Below, in pieces: positions 1-12,351 of a DNA stretch of 64,000 bases. The stretch is from the NCBI RefSeq assembly GCF_033568475.1, contig NC_133121.1, positions 71,080,277-71,144,276 on the forward strand. The letters are read 5' to 3'. The position numbers and the translations under genes were made by a program. The DNA comes from Henckelia pumila (lineage: Eukaryota; Streptophyta; Magnoliopsida; Lamiales; Gesneriaceae). Under the pieces are notes generated by a model. It worked only from the letters and a program-made list of their open reading frames with translations, had not been told where the DNA came from and ran no database searches. Within the stretch, counting starts at the first letter, position 1. Each line of letters opens with the position of its first letter.

Positions 1-1687
1 GAATTCTATTAGGATTGATTATTTGATTGTGCCTGATATTTTCGAAAAGAGATGTCAGAATTTGAAGAATTGCACAACAATGAATTCAATATTCATTCGA
101 TAATTGTTTTATCAGAATATAAAGCAAATAGAAGTAACAGAATTAATACGTTTTTGAAGGAAAACGTACAGAGAGTTTCCGATGAAGTTGAAAATCATTG
201 ACCAGATGAGTTCAGTGATAAACTTCAAACATTGAAACGAGATTATAATGTGAAAGAATATTTTGCAAAACTACCATGATGAAACAGTATAGATGAAGTA
301 AACAGGTGGTAGTTATGAACAGTATGATGGATGTTACTGTATACGATGATCTGTCTGTATGATCAAGTCACTGAATTGTGATTAGATTCGTTGCAGTAAG
401 CCAAGAAATAATGTTTCAGATTGAAACATTGGGTTTACTATTAAATTTCAATACAGATGATCAGAAGACTTTAAGTACTTTTTGAGATAAAGGTACAGTA
501 TATTATTCTTAAATTGGAAGAATAGTCAGAGAAGACGAATCGAATTTTTGAGAATGAATTTTTATCTGACATGATACTGGTTATTAACAGCTCTGAATAC
601 TTTGAAATCTGTGAATACAACATCTTTTTCTATTAATGAACAGTCTGAATGGATTACTCAGCTTTTGCAGAATACACTGTATGAGATGTGACGAACAGCT
701 ATCTATTCAGATCTGTGAATAAGATAAAAATATGATGAAAATGCAAGAATGATTAAAATCTATTGTCTGAATTACGACTTTAGATTTAATTGATAGAATG
801 TGGCATTGTTTGATTGACTGATGTTCTGAGAGTTGGTTATATGTGATTGCATTGTACCTTTTTCAATTGATGGATTATCTGAGTCGATTTTCCAGATATT
901 GAGAATATTCTCAGAACTTCAATACCTGATTCGGTATTACTTGATTTGATATGTTGCCACTTGAAGATTATAATTCCTGTAACAGCTATTGAGCCGATTT
1001 TGAGATAATGCTATGATGGAAAGAAATCCAATTTCTTGTGTTGAAATGATATTACCAAGGTATATGACATCAGATAAGACATGATTTGTCGATATCAGAT
1101 CGGATTTGATTTGAGATACACAACGAATTTGACGATGAATCTGTATGGAATGAAAACGGAAAAGAAGAACCAGAATTAGTAATTGAATGATAGATATAAC
1201 TTTTGAAGCTGAAACTGATTAGTTAAGCGAAAAAGTTATTCGTGAAACATCATTCAATTCAGAGTAGAGAAAAAGCAGAATTTAATCTACAGATTCAGAA
1301 TATGAAGTTGAATATTGAATTTCATTGAATAAGATATCAGATGGAATTGACGATGGAATTGATTTATTCTTTCCAGCTTGATACAATGAAGCTGACTTGT
1401 TTCACGTATCTAAATTAAGGAAGTATTGATAGAATCCTTCTGTGTACTTGAATCAGAAAAGAGGACTAATGAAAAGATTCTGAGGTAAGTCGAATATTCG
1501 ACAGATTCTTGATTTAGAATAGAAACAACTCAGAGAGAATTCTTTTCAGTACTTAGAGTACAACTGAACAGATTCGAGTTGAATGATTGAAGTGAGAATA
1601 ACTTCAGATAATCATTCAGTCTATCAGACTTGATATTTGGCTTGACTACGATTTCGAGGACGAAATCATTTCTTAGAGGGGAGGAAT
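1..1687 (+). pseudogene. Decayed Ty3/gypsy internal region (pol 3' end)
   Basis: This stretch has no long reading frame. Around 1395-1445 a broken translation still shows an integrase C-terminal tail (LFHVSKLRKY followed by stops), the HVS-LRKY pattern usual in plant gypsy integrases. At 1652-1665 is the TTTCGAGGACGAAA sequence that sits just before the polypurine tract in several gypsy elements of this window. A purine-rich tract (about 1674-1687, agaggggaggaatt) then runs into the LTR. The 5' LTR, gag and most of pol lie left of the window or are too decayed to read. Seen: the tail, the tract and the LTR boundary. Inferred: that all 1.7 kb belongs to one element. Confidence 0.7.
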
Positions 1688-4478
1688 TGTAAGGCCCGAA
1701 AATATTAAATTATTAATTATGGGATTTGAGAATTAAATTCCATATTATGGGTTAATATTGATTTGAGAAGTTATGAAAATGATAGATTTAATTTCCGAGC
1801 CGAAAAGATTTAATTTGAGAATTTATGGATTTTGAGAATTAAATTTCGAGAATTCTTAAATTAAAAAGAATAAATATTCGATTTGAATATTTATGGAATT
1901 TAAGATTTACATTCCATGTTTCGGAAATTAAAGAAGATGAATTTGGAAGATACAACTCGATCAGGGACTGATTTGCAAATATTGACATTTGAAGGGTTGA
2001 AGTGCAAACGGTCGGGATTATTTAATTAATCCGAATTTAATTTATTTTAATTCGAGTATATTTAATTTGGGAATATTTAGAGTTTTGATTTAAATTCTAA
2101 TATTCTTAAATTATTTTGGATTGAAATTGAATTAAAACGACGGCCGAGGACTGAATTGCAATTACTGAAGACTTGAGGGACTAAATTGCAATTTATTCAA
2201 TATCTATCCAATTTAATCAGATTTCTCAGAATTTACACGTGCATAGATGGGAAAGAATTCAGAAACTGAACAGAGAGCCGAGAGCTCATCTTTTTCTTTT
2301 GATTTTGATTTCTTCAAATCGCCGTAACTTTTGATCCGTTCGTCCGATTTCGATTCCGAAAGATGTTCTGGAATCCTTGCGATGAGTACTTTGATTTGAT
2401 GTAAGTTTCTGATTACTTCGGTATGGTTTGAAGATTGAAATATTGCAGAGATCAGATTATAAGTTTCTAATTGTATTTTTGAACTTGTATGCATTCCGAT
2501 ATCGAAACCGAATTGACGAATGACTATTGTTTGTATTCTCTTTGATTTCCAGCAAATGTTTTCAGTTATATAGACTATGATTTTGCTGTTATGATGATTA
2601 TGATGGGATTATATAGCTGATTGAAGATATACAATTTGTTGGAATAGTTGAAAATGGTTTCGATATGTCGTCGGTTACCGATTTTTAATCGCTACGCTGT
2701 CGATTCGTGTTTTGAGACAAGTTTGATAGCTGATTTTCGAGATGAGATGTTCTTTGATATGTTTATGATAATAGCTGTTGGTTTGAAGAGTTGCATGACA
2801 AAGAACGGATATGAAAAGCCGTATGAATGGAATCGAAATTAGAAATGAATTCGATACCGTAACGATTCCCGATTTTCAATCGCTACGATGCTTGGTTATG
2901 TTTTGAAACCATACTGATAGTCTATGATTGAGCCAATGATCTTGGGATTGTATACTGATTTTGTTAGATGATAATCTTTATATTTCAGACGTGCTACGAG
3001 CTCAATCAACTCAAGAGGTCGAATTGTGAACCGAGGAAGTTCGCTTGTGGTTTGAAATGAATTTGATTGAAGATGTGTTGATGATTTTGACTCGATTCTG
3101 AAAGGAATGAATTGAACAAAGATTGATGTGAATGTTTTGAGATCGCAATTCAGATTTGAAGAATTCAGAACAGACGAAATACGAAGGTAAAAGTGGACTA
3201 CTATTTGATTGGGATTACAACTCGAGATGGTTTGTATCGAGTTCCCCTAAATCATATACTTGTTTGTTTATTTGCTCTTATGTTTTTTTATTGGAGTTTT
3301 TGAATAAGTCTTAATGTTAATGAATGTGGTTTGATTGATATATATTGCATTCATATTGAAAGACTTATTCCTTGATTTTGAAATGAACGGAAACGTTCGA
3401 ATAGACGATTTGAGGGATTGTATATGTATGGCCTGGGTGGTTGTTTTAGCCTAGCGTCTGATTTACATATATAATGGCTTCAAAGTCTAGAGAAGTGAGA
3501 TAAGTAGCCCCACCTCGATCGGGAGAGTCGGTGCATTAGTTATGATATCTACTTCTCGGGATCCCAACCGATGAAACGATAGAATTCGAATAGTGAACCT
3601 TGTTTTAAAACATGCATTGCTTTTCCTTATATCATGATCTTGATATATGTTTATATGCATGTTTAGTTGCTTTTACTGGGAAATATATTTCTCACCGAAC
3701 TTATCCGGCTATTGTTATGTTGTACGTGTCATGGCAATAGGCGGGAATGGAACAGGGCAAAGGCAATCTTGAAAAACAAGGGATGAGGAGAATAGCGTGA
3801 TGATCCGAGTTTAGATGGTTGTGTGAGCTGTCAAGATATTGTTGAGTGTCTTCAACATGACCTTGTTAGAGCTACTTGTACCAAGACTTTTTGGTTATCA
3901 AGTTGTTGTCTTGATGATGTATATAGGATTGGTAATGATGTTGTAATCCTTAAGACAACATGATGTAACTTAATGACTCTTATATGATATTTGATTCTAG
4001 CATGAGACTTTATTCTAGTGTATGGTAATCTTGTTTCTCTTCAACTATATCATGTTTAGGATATATGTTAGTTGTGGTTACAAGATTGAATGGTTGTTGT
4101 ACCAATATACCATGAATGACTAGAATATGTGGAAGGAATTGCATAGCATTTGACAGCAAAAGCTCCTGATGTTTTCTGGAAAATGAGCTTGCTCGATCGG
4201 GGGATTATCACCGATCGAGCGAGGCCCTGAAGTTGAGAACAGAATTGTGAGCATGAGTGGCTCGCTCGATCGGTGAAGATTAACCGATCGAGCGAGGCCA
4301 CAATTGGAGCACATCCGAGAGTTGAACCAATGTGCTCGCTCGATCGGTAGCTTTTTACCGATCGAGCGAGGTGCTCCATTTTAAAAAAAAAAAAAAATTT
4401 ACTTTGTTTAGACTTTGGTTCTTTGTCTATTAATTACAATAATTTGATTAATGAGAGATTAGAACTCGGGTCCTCACA
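1688..4478 (+). repeat. 3' LTR of the decayed gypsy element
   Basis: The LTR starts TGTAAGGCCCG directly after the polypurine tract and appears to end CGGGTCCTCACA at 4478; the two ends are near-perfect inverted repeats of each other. It is about 2.8 kb long. No coding region is supported in it. Near its 3' end it holds an array of three hairpins (separate entry) followed by an A-rich run (about 4383-4399). The right boundary is inferred from the terminal inverted repeat, because the partner LTR and target-site duplication are outside the window. Confidence 0.65.
4187..4372. repeat. Array of three 74-bp-spaced CGATCG hairpins in the LTR
   Basis: Three inverted repeats built on CTCGCTCGATCGGT / ACCGATCGAGCGAG occur with stem starts at about 4187, 4261 and 4335, a regular 74-bp step. 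Arms pair at 4191-4200 with 4211-4220, 4261-4274 with 4283-4296, and 4335-4348 with 4357-4370. Loops are 8-10 bases and differ between copies while the stems are kept. Confidence 0.85.
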
Positions 4479-4479
4479 A

Positions 4480-5631
4480 CGCCCAATACGATTAGCACAA
4501 ATATACAAACCTACTATGATGCATGCATCCAACTGGTTACTGGGTATCACATTTTCTGCTCAGTCTAGACGCCAATGAGTATGTAGTACCGTCTGGGGTC
4601 AACTCGACCCTGGTGGGTACATCCACACACTCGTCTGAACCACCGTAGTGTCAGTTCCCCTCAACACGGCATCTCCCGATGTCAGACAATATACAAGGAA
4701 TATAGGGCTTAGCGACTCTACTCCAAATGCTATCTCGAAGGAGACTCGGCTCAACATGAATATGCACATACAACATAATATATCAAAGAAGTAAAACATG
4801 TATCATGACACATAATATGCAATATATAAGCATTCATACTCGCTGGTTATCTGAGTCAGTATTTACGTACCTCAATCAACTGGCCAAGATGTACAAGTTT
4901 CTACAGTCCAATTCTTCAAATCATGATAATACCATATAACTAATACTGGTCTATAAGCATTAACTAAGCTAATAGATACTCCCTAATACTAATAGGGATC
5001 TTGGACTATATCTGCGTCTGTCGTCAGCTTACTGATGTCGAAGGTCCTGACCCAAGCACAGCTCCGCTACAAGCCCTGTAGCACCTCACTAATGCCCAAC
5101 CCTCAAGTATAAACCTAAAACCCTAAGAATATATATACTGATACACATTCAAACACATCCAAACACACAATAATTGTGAGGATTTCGTCGCCTATTTATA
5201 GACAAGGGTTCGAAAGCTCTGATCCCTAGTTCGGAAGCTTCGAACTTGCATGTCTTTCACGTGCTGAACTGTCTTGTTCGGAATCTCCGATCCCACCCTT
5301 CGGATGTTCCAATCTGATGCATGTGATTGCATGTCAAAACATTTGCGACACGTCATTAGTGCCTATGACCTAACTCTTCAGAAGTTCTGATCCTTGTTCG
5401 ATGGTTCCGATCTCTCCTCAGCCTTTGAACTGCATCGCATGGTCCGAAATCTTCGGACCTTCCGAACTCACACTAATCCATGTTCGGAGCTTCCGAACTA
5501 CCTGAGTCAACTTTGAATTTTGGACAATTTTCTGAAATCCTGGAGTCGATTTCTTGGTCTGATTAATCGTATTAAATTTTTTTAATCATGTTTAATCATT
5601 TAACTTGTAAAATGTGATTCGGGTTACTACA
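4480..5631 (-). repeat. Inverted gypsy LTR fragment (related to the 37049 family)
   Basis: Read on the minus strand it begins TGTAGTAACCCG at 5631, matching the start of the LTR at 37049, and shares downstream blocks with it and with 53167-54456 (for example the ATGAGTATGTAG segment near 4576). It carries several TTCGGAAGCTTCCGAA-like palindromes between 5200 and 5510. The far end (minus-strand 3' end) lacks the expected GGGTCACTACA terminus, so the fragment is truncated against the preceding LTR. No internal region of its own is seen beside it. Confidence 0.6.
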
Positions 5632-6066
5632 AAAAAAATTCTTATTATTTTAATTCATCTCTATTGTTTTCCATCGGTACTACAGCCAAAGTACTCATCA
5701 ATTAATCAATAAACGATGAATATTTGAATGATAATTTAGTTACTTATATTAAAGGAGATATATATATCGTCTTGTCGAATATAGTTGTTATTAATTATTT
5801 TATGAAAATTTCAAGTTGTAAATGACATTGTAAATTAGATCTAAAATTCAAAAATATTATTTATATTGCATTAATTATTATATTTTCATTTTTGTCACGG
5901 ATGATTTTATATATATTTGTATGTGTTCTTTGGTTTTTTATCCCCATCGATGAAATTCTTGAATCCTTTCCTTATTTTGCAACCGAAAAATAGTTGTTTC
6001 GCTTTCTTTGACATAAAACAAAATAGAAAAAATAAATATACCATATATATATAATATGAGTTTATT
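5632..6066. other. Spacer without recognised features
   Basis: AT-rich sequence with no open frame or repeat structure that I could recognise. Confidence 0.5.
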
Positions 6067-7575
6067 GTACCAAACCTCTCTGTGAAAATATTGAAAATTC
6101 ATACCTCTTGTGACGCCTAAAATCCAATCCACTAAATCGCGTGCATTAATTTAATAAATATCAGGATTTTTATTTTTTAAGTTTAATTGATTTAAATTCT
6201 TTATCTGGATTATGTGCTATTAAAATATTTTATTATTTGTTCAAATGATTTTATTTTACTAATGATTTAATTAATGTTTTAATTATTTAATTTTATATTT
6301 TATCGTGCAATTTAAATTGTTCTAAATATTTTAAAGGTTTAAGCTTGCATAATTAAATTATTTTAATTTTAATTTTTAATAATTTAGTTTATTCTTTTAA
6401 ATGATTTTTTTTAATTGTTTAGTTTATTCTCTTAAATGATTTTAACTGGTTAGCTTATTTGTTTAAATATTTTCGAGTGTCCAACTTATTTATTTTAAAT
6501 ATCTTAAGTTTAGCGGTTAATTATTTTAAATGTCTAGCTTATTTATTTAAATCCTTTTTAATTTCCCACATTATTTTAAAGGTTTTTATTTTCGCTTGTG
6601 TATTTATTTAAATTGTTTTTAAACGTTAGTTTAGTATGTTTAAATTATTTTAATCGCTCTACTTGTTATTTAAATATTTTACTCATTGGCATGGCATCAG
6701 AATATTTAAAGTGTTGTGTTTTAATTTCTGAATTTTTAGCTTGTGTTTTATTTTAGTGCAATTTAATTCATGGCCTTAAGTTTCAATTTTGAGAGTAGCA
6801 CTTTTAATTAATTTTGAGTGGCACTTTTGCACTTGGAATTAAATCTAACCCTAGGTTTTAAAACACACACACCCACTAACTCTCTAAAATGCACACACAC
6901 CATTCTCACACACACAGAGCAACCCGACTCCTTCCCTGTTCTTGGAGCTCGGCTTCTTTGATTTCTCCAGGAGCTCTTCAATCTTCGATTTCCCTCCAGA
7001 AAATCAATCCATGGTGAGCTAGGATGCAAGATTGAGCTCGGTTTCTCCATTTCTTCCCCGTTCGATTCTCAGCCTAGTTCTCGGCCGCGGCTTCGTCTCT
7101 TCTTTGGGATTTTCGATTTTTGTTCTTGTTTTGCCTAGGCAAGATTGTGGAATCGTTCTTGCATTTCTTTTTACGATTATTATGTGTTGAATTTGTTTAT
7201 TGCTGCTACCCTCCCTATTTTCAGAATTTCAAAGCATATGCGTGCCCTGCTCCTTTGTTTCCTCTCGGCTAAAGTGTTTTCTGGGAATTTTGATTATCAG
7301 ATGATTTGATTTGGTTCATATGTGAAGTATGTGTGATTTTAAAGCCTTGGAATGCATTGGTGATTATGCTAGCACCTTTTCTAAATTTTAGATTTTATTC
7401 CTTGGCTGTCATGTTTCGATATTTTTGTGTTGTGGATGGTGTTGGATGGTGTGGTGATTTAGGGGCTACCACGGGTGATATGTAGTTCACGTGGTAGCAC
7501 CCGGGTTGTGCGTATTGGCTATTTTTAATCGAGGCAAAAAGGTTGTTGGTTAGAGGCTGTAGGAATCGAGTTCTT

Positions 7576-7597
7576 GGGGCTGGGGCTGGGGCTGGGG
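7576..7597 (+). other. G-quadruplex-type motif in the LTR
   Basis: Four GGGG runs are separated by CT dinucleotides, the perfect G4-L2 pattern on the + strand. The segment is absent from the 3' LTR of the same element because it lies within that LTR's deletion. Confidence 0.8.
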
Positions 7598-8401
7598 TTT
7601 TCACTAGCTGGAGCAATGGCCTTGGGACAGGGCTGCTTAGGGCTATGAATTGGGCTTGGTACAGGGCTGTTACGAGTTGGAGGATTTACTTTGGAAGTGA
7701 AGGGTCGGTCTCAAGTGTCATGCGAGTCTAAGGGGCGGCCTAGGTCCTAGTTCATAGGTCGGACCATGAGATGCCAAGTTCTAGGTATGTCTTGGAGGTA
7801 GGAGAAGTTCAAATGAGAAATTTACTATGGGTGAAGGGGCTGTCCAGTTAAGGTCAAGTAAAATAGTGCTATACTTGTGTTTTGGCCAAGGGTTTGGGTT
7901 TGGGAATTAATTTAGGATGTTGGGAATATGTTGGTCCAAATGGAAATCAATTCGGTTAAGATTGGATCGAGTTTTAGATTTTTTAAACGTTAAGGTTCAG
8001 AACTTTGTTAAAGCAAAGGGGCTGCTGCCTGGAACTCATTTCTTTTGAAAATGCTCGCTTAGGAAACAAAATTTCGAGGATGACTTCCCTACTTAGTTCT
8101 AAGAGTCGTGGAGTCGTAGTTTCAAGCGGAATCCTTTTTGGTTAATAATCGAACAAGTTATAGATTTTGTGGGCAAACCGCTCAATTTTGTCGTAAGTGC
8201 AATTTATGGGTTAAATCTTCCATCCTTGGGTATAGTTCCTAAATCACCATTCCAGTCTTTCACCATCAAGTCTTTTGCATGTAAATTGAGTAAACATATT
8301 TTCTTTGAGTTCATTTCTTTCACTTGTGCATGCTAAGTCCTATATCCAATAAAGATAGAAAATTACTTTTCGAACGAGGTGAACTGATTGTGACTATAGA
8401 A

Positions 8402-8512
8402 ATGACGTGTATGTGTGGGGTTGAGAGGCATCTTGACCTACCTTACCAAATATAAAAATGACGTGTATGTGTGTGGTTGAGAGGCATCTTGACCTACCTT
8501 ACCAAATATATG
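8402..8512. repeat. 56-bp tandem duplication in the LTR
   Basis: The block starting ATGACGTGTATGTGTG and ending ACCAAATATA occurs at 8402 and again at 8458 with almost no differences. Confidence 0.85.
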
Positions 8513-9292
8513 GCAAGATCGGGTTGGGTGTTATCCTGACTTCCTTGTGGCATAGTGCACTGCAGCCTTGATCATGATCGAAACCACAGGGTCACAACTC
8601 AAGGATCTAAGTTCACTATTTATATGATTATTTTCAGAACCATGTTATGCAATTTATTGAGTTATTTGACTTAGCCTTGCACTTGTCATATTCATGTACT
8701 CGCATCTTTTACATGTTCATTATTTTTAAGTTCACGCTAACAGTTATTTTATTACGCACTATTTTGAATTCTGTGTGTGCTTGTAGTTATTTAGCACTCG
8801 TTATCGCCCCCATGATCTTGCTGGGTCTTTTAGACTCACCCCACTTCTTCCTACTTTCAGGTGAGGTGCTTTTCCTTGAGATCGAGGGGCAAGACTATCG
8901 AGTGGACTGCGATGCGGGCACGGCACATCCCTCCGACCTATGTTCACCTTCCGCATAGTTATTGCAAATTTCTATGTCATGGATCATTTATTTTGCTCAA
9001 TTGCCAAATGCATATGTATTGTTTCGATAGCTTTGTTTACGAGCATGAAAATATTAGATTTCTAATCTTGTAAATATTTGATATGTCAAACCACTCTCTT
9101 GGGTCTCGTTCTTGTCTCGGCCTAGTTTCTGGTGTCGTCAATCGTCTATTTCTTTCATTTTATTTTGGTTGTTGTCTGAGACAGGTTGGTTGTAATATAA
9201 ACAGAGAGGTCATGCCGAAATTTTTAATAAAATTTTCTTAAATCCGCATTTTATTTAATTATTAGTTAAAAATGAGTCAGGGTCGTTTCAGT

Positions 9293-9305
9293 TGGTATCA
9301 GAGCA
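9293..9305 (+). other. Primer-binding site (initiator Met-tRNA type)
   Basis: TGGTATCAGAGCA lies 2 bp after the LTR end. It is the usual complement of the 3' end of plant initiator tRNA-Met used by LTR retrotransposons. Confidence 0.85.
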
Positions 9306-12300
9306 TAATTCTGGTTTGGGTTGTGCCTACTACCGGTTGCAAGAAACTCGAGAAGTCTCGCCTCAAGGTCTGTAAGTTTTTAAAGAATTTAATATGTTAG
9401 TCATACTTGAATGAATACTTTAAATATTTTGATGTCATCCTTTTTTAGAATATTTTTAAAACTAGATGTTTAATTTTTTTAAGTGCATAGTTTAGTGTTT
9501 ATTTTCGTTTAAAAATTTGTTTTAGTAGTTTAAAGTGTACCATTCAAATGTTTATTTTTATAGCATGCGGTACCAAGTTAAATGGAGTTGGTGTGCCAAT
9601 ATTCCTTCCATTTTTGGACAGTACGTGGAAGTTATTTGAGTTATTAGGTAGTGTTAATAATTTTATGAGATTATAGGAACTTGATGGAAAATATTGAACT
9701 TGCATATTAGGGGATTTCAATTGTGTACTATTATTGTAAGTTTTTTATTTATACTGGATTTTAATCGGATGTAACTAAGTGAATAGTTTGCTTAGAATTA
9801 CATAGGTGCTTGCTTTGTCAGTTAAGTTTATGAATCGATCTCGTGCGAAGACTTGGGATACGAACTTGGTTTTATATTATTATGGATAGTTTGAGTCCTT
9901 CTTTTGTTATTTGGGCAAATATGATTTCGAGGATTAGTGAATTGGTTATTATGAGTCTTTCAATTTCGTGAACTACTATTCCGATCGTTATTTCCTTTTT
10001 CCTTCTTTTGTGGTCAAATCCGTCGCAACATATACTTTTGAGTATTCAAAATTTCTTTGCACTTCCTTTGAGCATTTATGGATTCATATGACATCAATCA
10101 GCGTTGAATTCTGCCACCTTGGCATTAGTTGAACTTCTTAATAAACTCTTGTTCATGTTTATTACTTCTTGAAATTTTTCTTCGGTTCTAGAGTCTCATG
10201 TTGATGTGAGTAAGATTCACCTTGCCTTTCTTTTTGGTAATCTACTTACGTAGTGTGACTGACATCTGATTTTACTTTGAGACTGCTGTTTTCCTTGATT
10301 ATTGACGTGTGTGGACTTCTCTCGACTGAAGTCACACCGATTGCTCTTAATTGTGCTTAGATTGTTTGAGCATGATTTCATTACCATTATGAATGATCAC
10401 GAGGTTTGTATCTTGTTGGCTCATATTTATTATTCACGTAGCCGACATTATTATTCATTCAGCCCTAGAGTTGAATTATGAGTGAGTTGTTTTCACTTAT
10501 CTAGATTTTTATATTCAGCTCTTTTGTTTGTAATGCTTGCATTATTTCATTTCATATTAAGCAGCATTACTTGTATGACTGTTTTTCTTTCCTGGTCCAT
10601 CATGTTGAATTATTTGGGTGGATCATAGTTTCAAATTATCATTTCTATTCTGGTGTAGAGAATCGACTCGTACCGCTTAGTAAATGTTTAGACTATTGGA
10701 ATTTAGTATTAGTACTAGATAAAATCCTAAGTTATTGTTGTGATCCGAGGAATGTCGAATACTAGTTATAACTAGTTCTAGCGAGTAGACTACTAGCTAG
10801 TAAATTAAATGAATAGGTTGATTCAATTCTAAATAGGATCGTTAGAGTAAACAGATGATTTTGGTAAAGCTGAATGGGTGAACAGTTGCGAGTTAGGAAA
10901 TAAAGTTGTCACTAGAGACTTTTGGGTACTTTACATTTGAATTCTCAGATTTTGTGAATGTCAACCGGTAAGGCTATTGCACCAACTATGGGAATAGAAT
11001 GATGAATAGGATGTTCAGGTAGTTTTCTGGATAAGCTGTAGATTTGGTTATTGGAAAATACTAAAGTACTGGAGGATCAATTAGAAGGCCTTTTCGTCCA
11101 GGTTACAAACTCTTCGAGGCGCCCAATTGCATACTAAGCTCTTGAAATATGAACTCAGGTCAAACACATAATAGTTTGGGAATTTTTGGATCTTAAGACT
11201 TGTTGTCGAGTTGAGCTAGAGATTTGAGATATGTATTCAGGCGTAATGTAAGAATTGTTTGGTACTTAGAGGCGATCTAATCCAATAAATGGATAATAAC
11301 TCGCGGTATGTTTTGGCTTCAAGGATTGGATTAGATTTATTTATAAAAATAGGTCGATCAATCCTAAGTTGATGAGAGTCAGTTGCCCGCTTGAAGATTA
11401 ACTGAACTAGAGTCTTCGCTCAAGATAATTTTAAGAGTCCTTAGAAGCGTTGCGAGTTATAGTAACTGATAAGGGATTAAGCATAGTCCAAGAGCATTAA
11501 ACAAATCATTGCTAATAGGTGGTGTAGACCTTTAGAATTTCAAATTTGGATGTTAGATTGTTCTTGAAGGTATCATTGTTCCGTAGTATTATCGACTTGG
11601 GTATATAAGAAAATTAACTCGATTTGTTGGTCCTTATGCGATTGTTGAGGAGATAGGTAAATTGTTTATCTTTCGAGCTGACGCAGAGTTGTAAGTGATG
11701 CATGATGGGTTTCATGTAACGATGTTGAGGAAGTATGGGTCAGATTCACATCTTATTTCGAGGTCTAACAAGGTAGAATTGTTTAGTACCTTAGCTATCT
11801 TATTTAGAAAGGTTTAGTGTTAGTTGCTAAGCATTTTGAGGACTTGTGAATTTCTTAAGAGCTCGAGTTGTATATTATTTGAGTTAAGCTTAATAAGTAA
11901 ATAGACATTAAGCATAGTTTTGCTGTTAGGAAGCTTTTAAGTTAGAAGTAAGGTCGACATAAATTATTTATTGATTTTGCGGATATTTATTGAATGTAGT
12001 TGCGATCCAGGATTTAAGGTATCGAGCTAGGTCAGGCATTAGATATTTTAGGAGTTTAGGTGACGAATTAAAACTTTTACAGTCACGTGGGAACAGTGAT
12101 TAGAAACTTCTCTTAGGCTACAAACATTCGGGGATAAATAGGAGTTTGCAAATTTATTTTGCAATAAGAGTTAGTCAGATCTTTGATGATGTAGATATCA
12201 GCAAGCATCAGAGTGCGCAACGAAAGTTGATTTGGGGCCAACTCATGTGAGTGCAAGTTGGAATTTGGTGTTGATCTGGTCTAAGGTATTCGAACCTAGT

Positions 12301-12351
12301 TAGTAAGTTCTGAATTTCGAGGACGAAATTTCATTTAAGGGAGGAAGGAAT
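9306..12351 (+). pseudogene. Gypsy internal region, mostly non-coding with integrase remnant
   Basis: About 3 kb with no intact frame. At roughly 11600-11760 a broken translation shows a gypsy integrase C-terminal segment (RFVGPYAIVEEIG, then FHVTMLRKYGSDSHL) with a stop between. The 3' end has TTTCGAGGACGAAA (12315-12328) and the polypurine tract AAGGGAGGAAGG (about 12337-12348) just before the LTR. Gag, protease, RT and RNase H could not be recognised, so the copy cannot move by itself. It resembles a large derivative (LARD-like) carrying a pol relic. Whether the first 2 kb is decayed gag-pol or unrelated filler is not resolved. Confidence 0.7.

Larger units (their letters stand above)
6109..9290 (+). 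repeat. 5' LTR of gypsy element (3.18 kb)
   Basis: The LTR starts TGTGACGCCTAAAATCC and ends GGGTCGTTTCA, directly followed by a primer-binding site. Flanking pentamers are CCTCT (6104-6108) on the left and TCTCT (13793-13797) on the right of the whole element, a 4/5 match consistent with an aged target-site duplication. Inside are a G-rich hexamer run (7576-7597) and a 56-bp tandem duplication (8402-8512). The short frames here are not conserved coding sequence. Confidence 0.85.

Noticed and set aside
4187..4372. CRISPR-like repeat array
   Set aside because: Only three inverted-repeat units inside a plant LTR, with similar spacers at 74-bp steps; no cas genes and a eukaryotic context.
6808..7050. 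80-residue minus-strand frame conserved at 13048-13290
   Set aside because: Conserved only because it lies in both LTRs of the same element; no recognisable domain or supporting signals.
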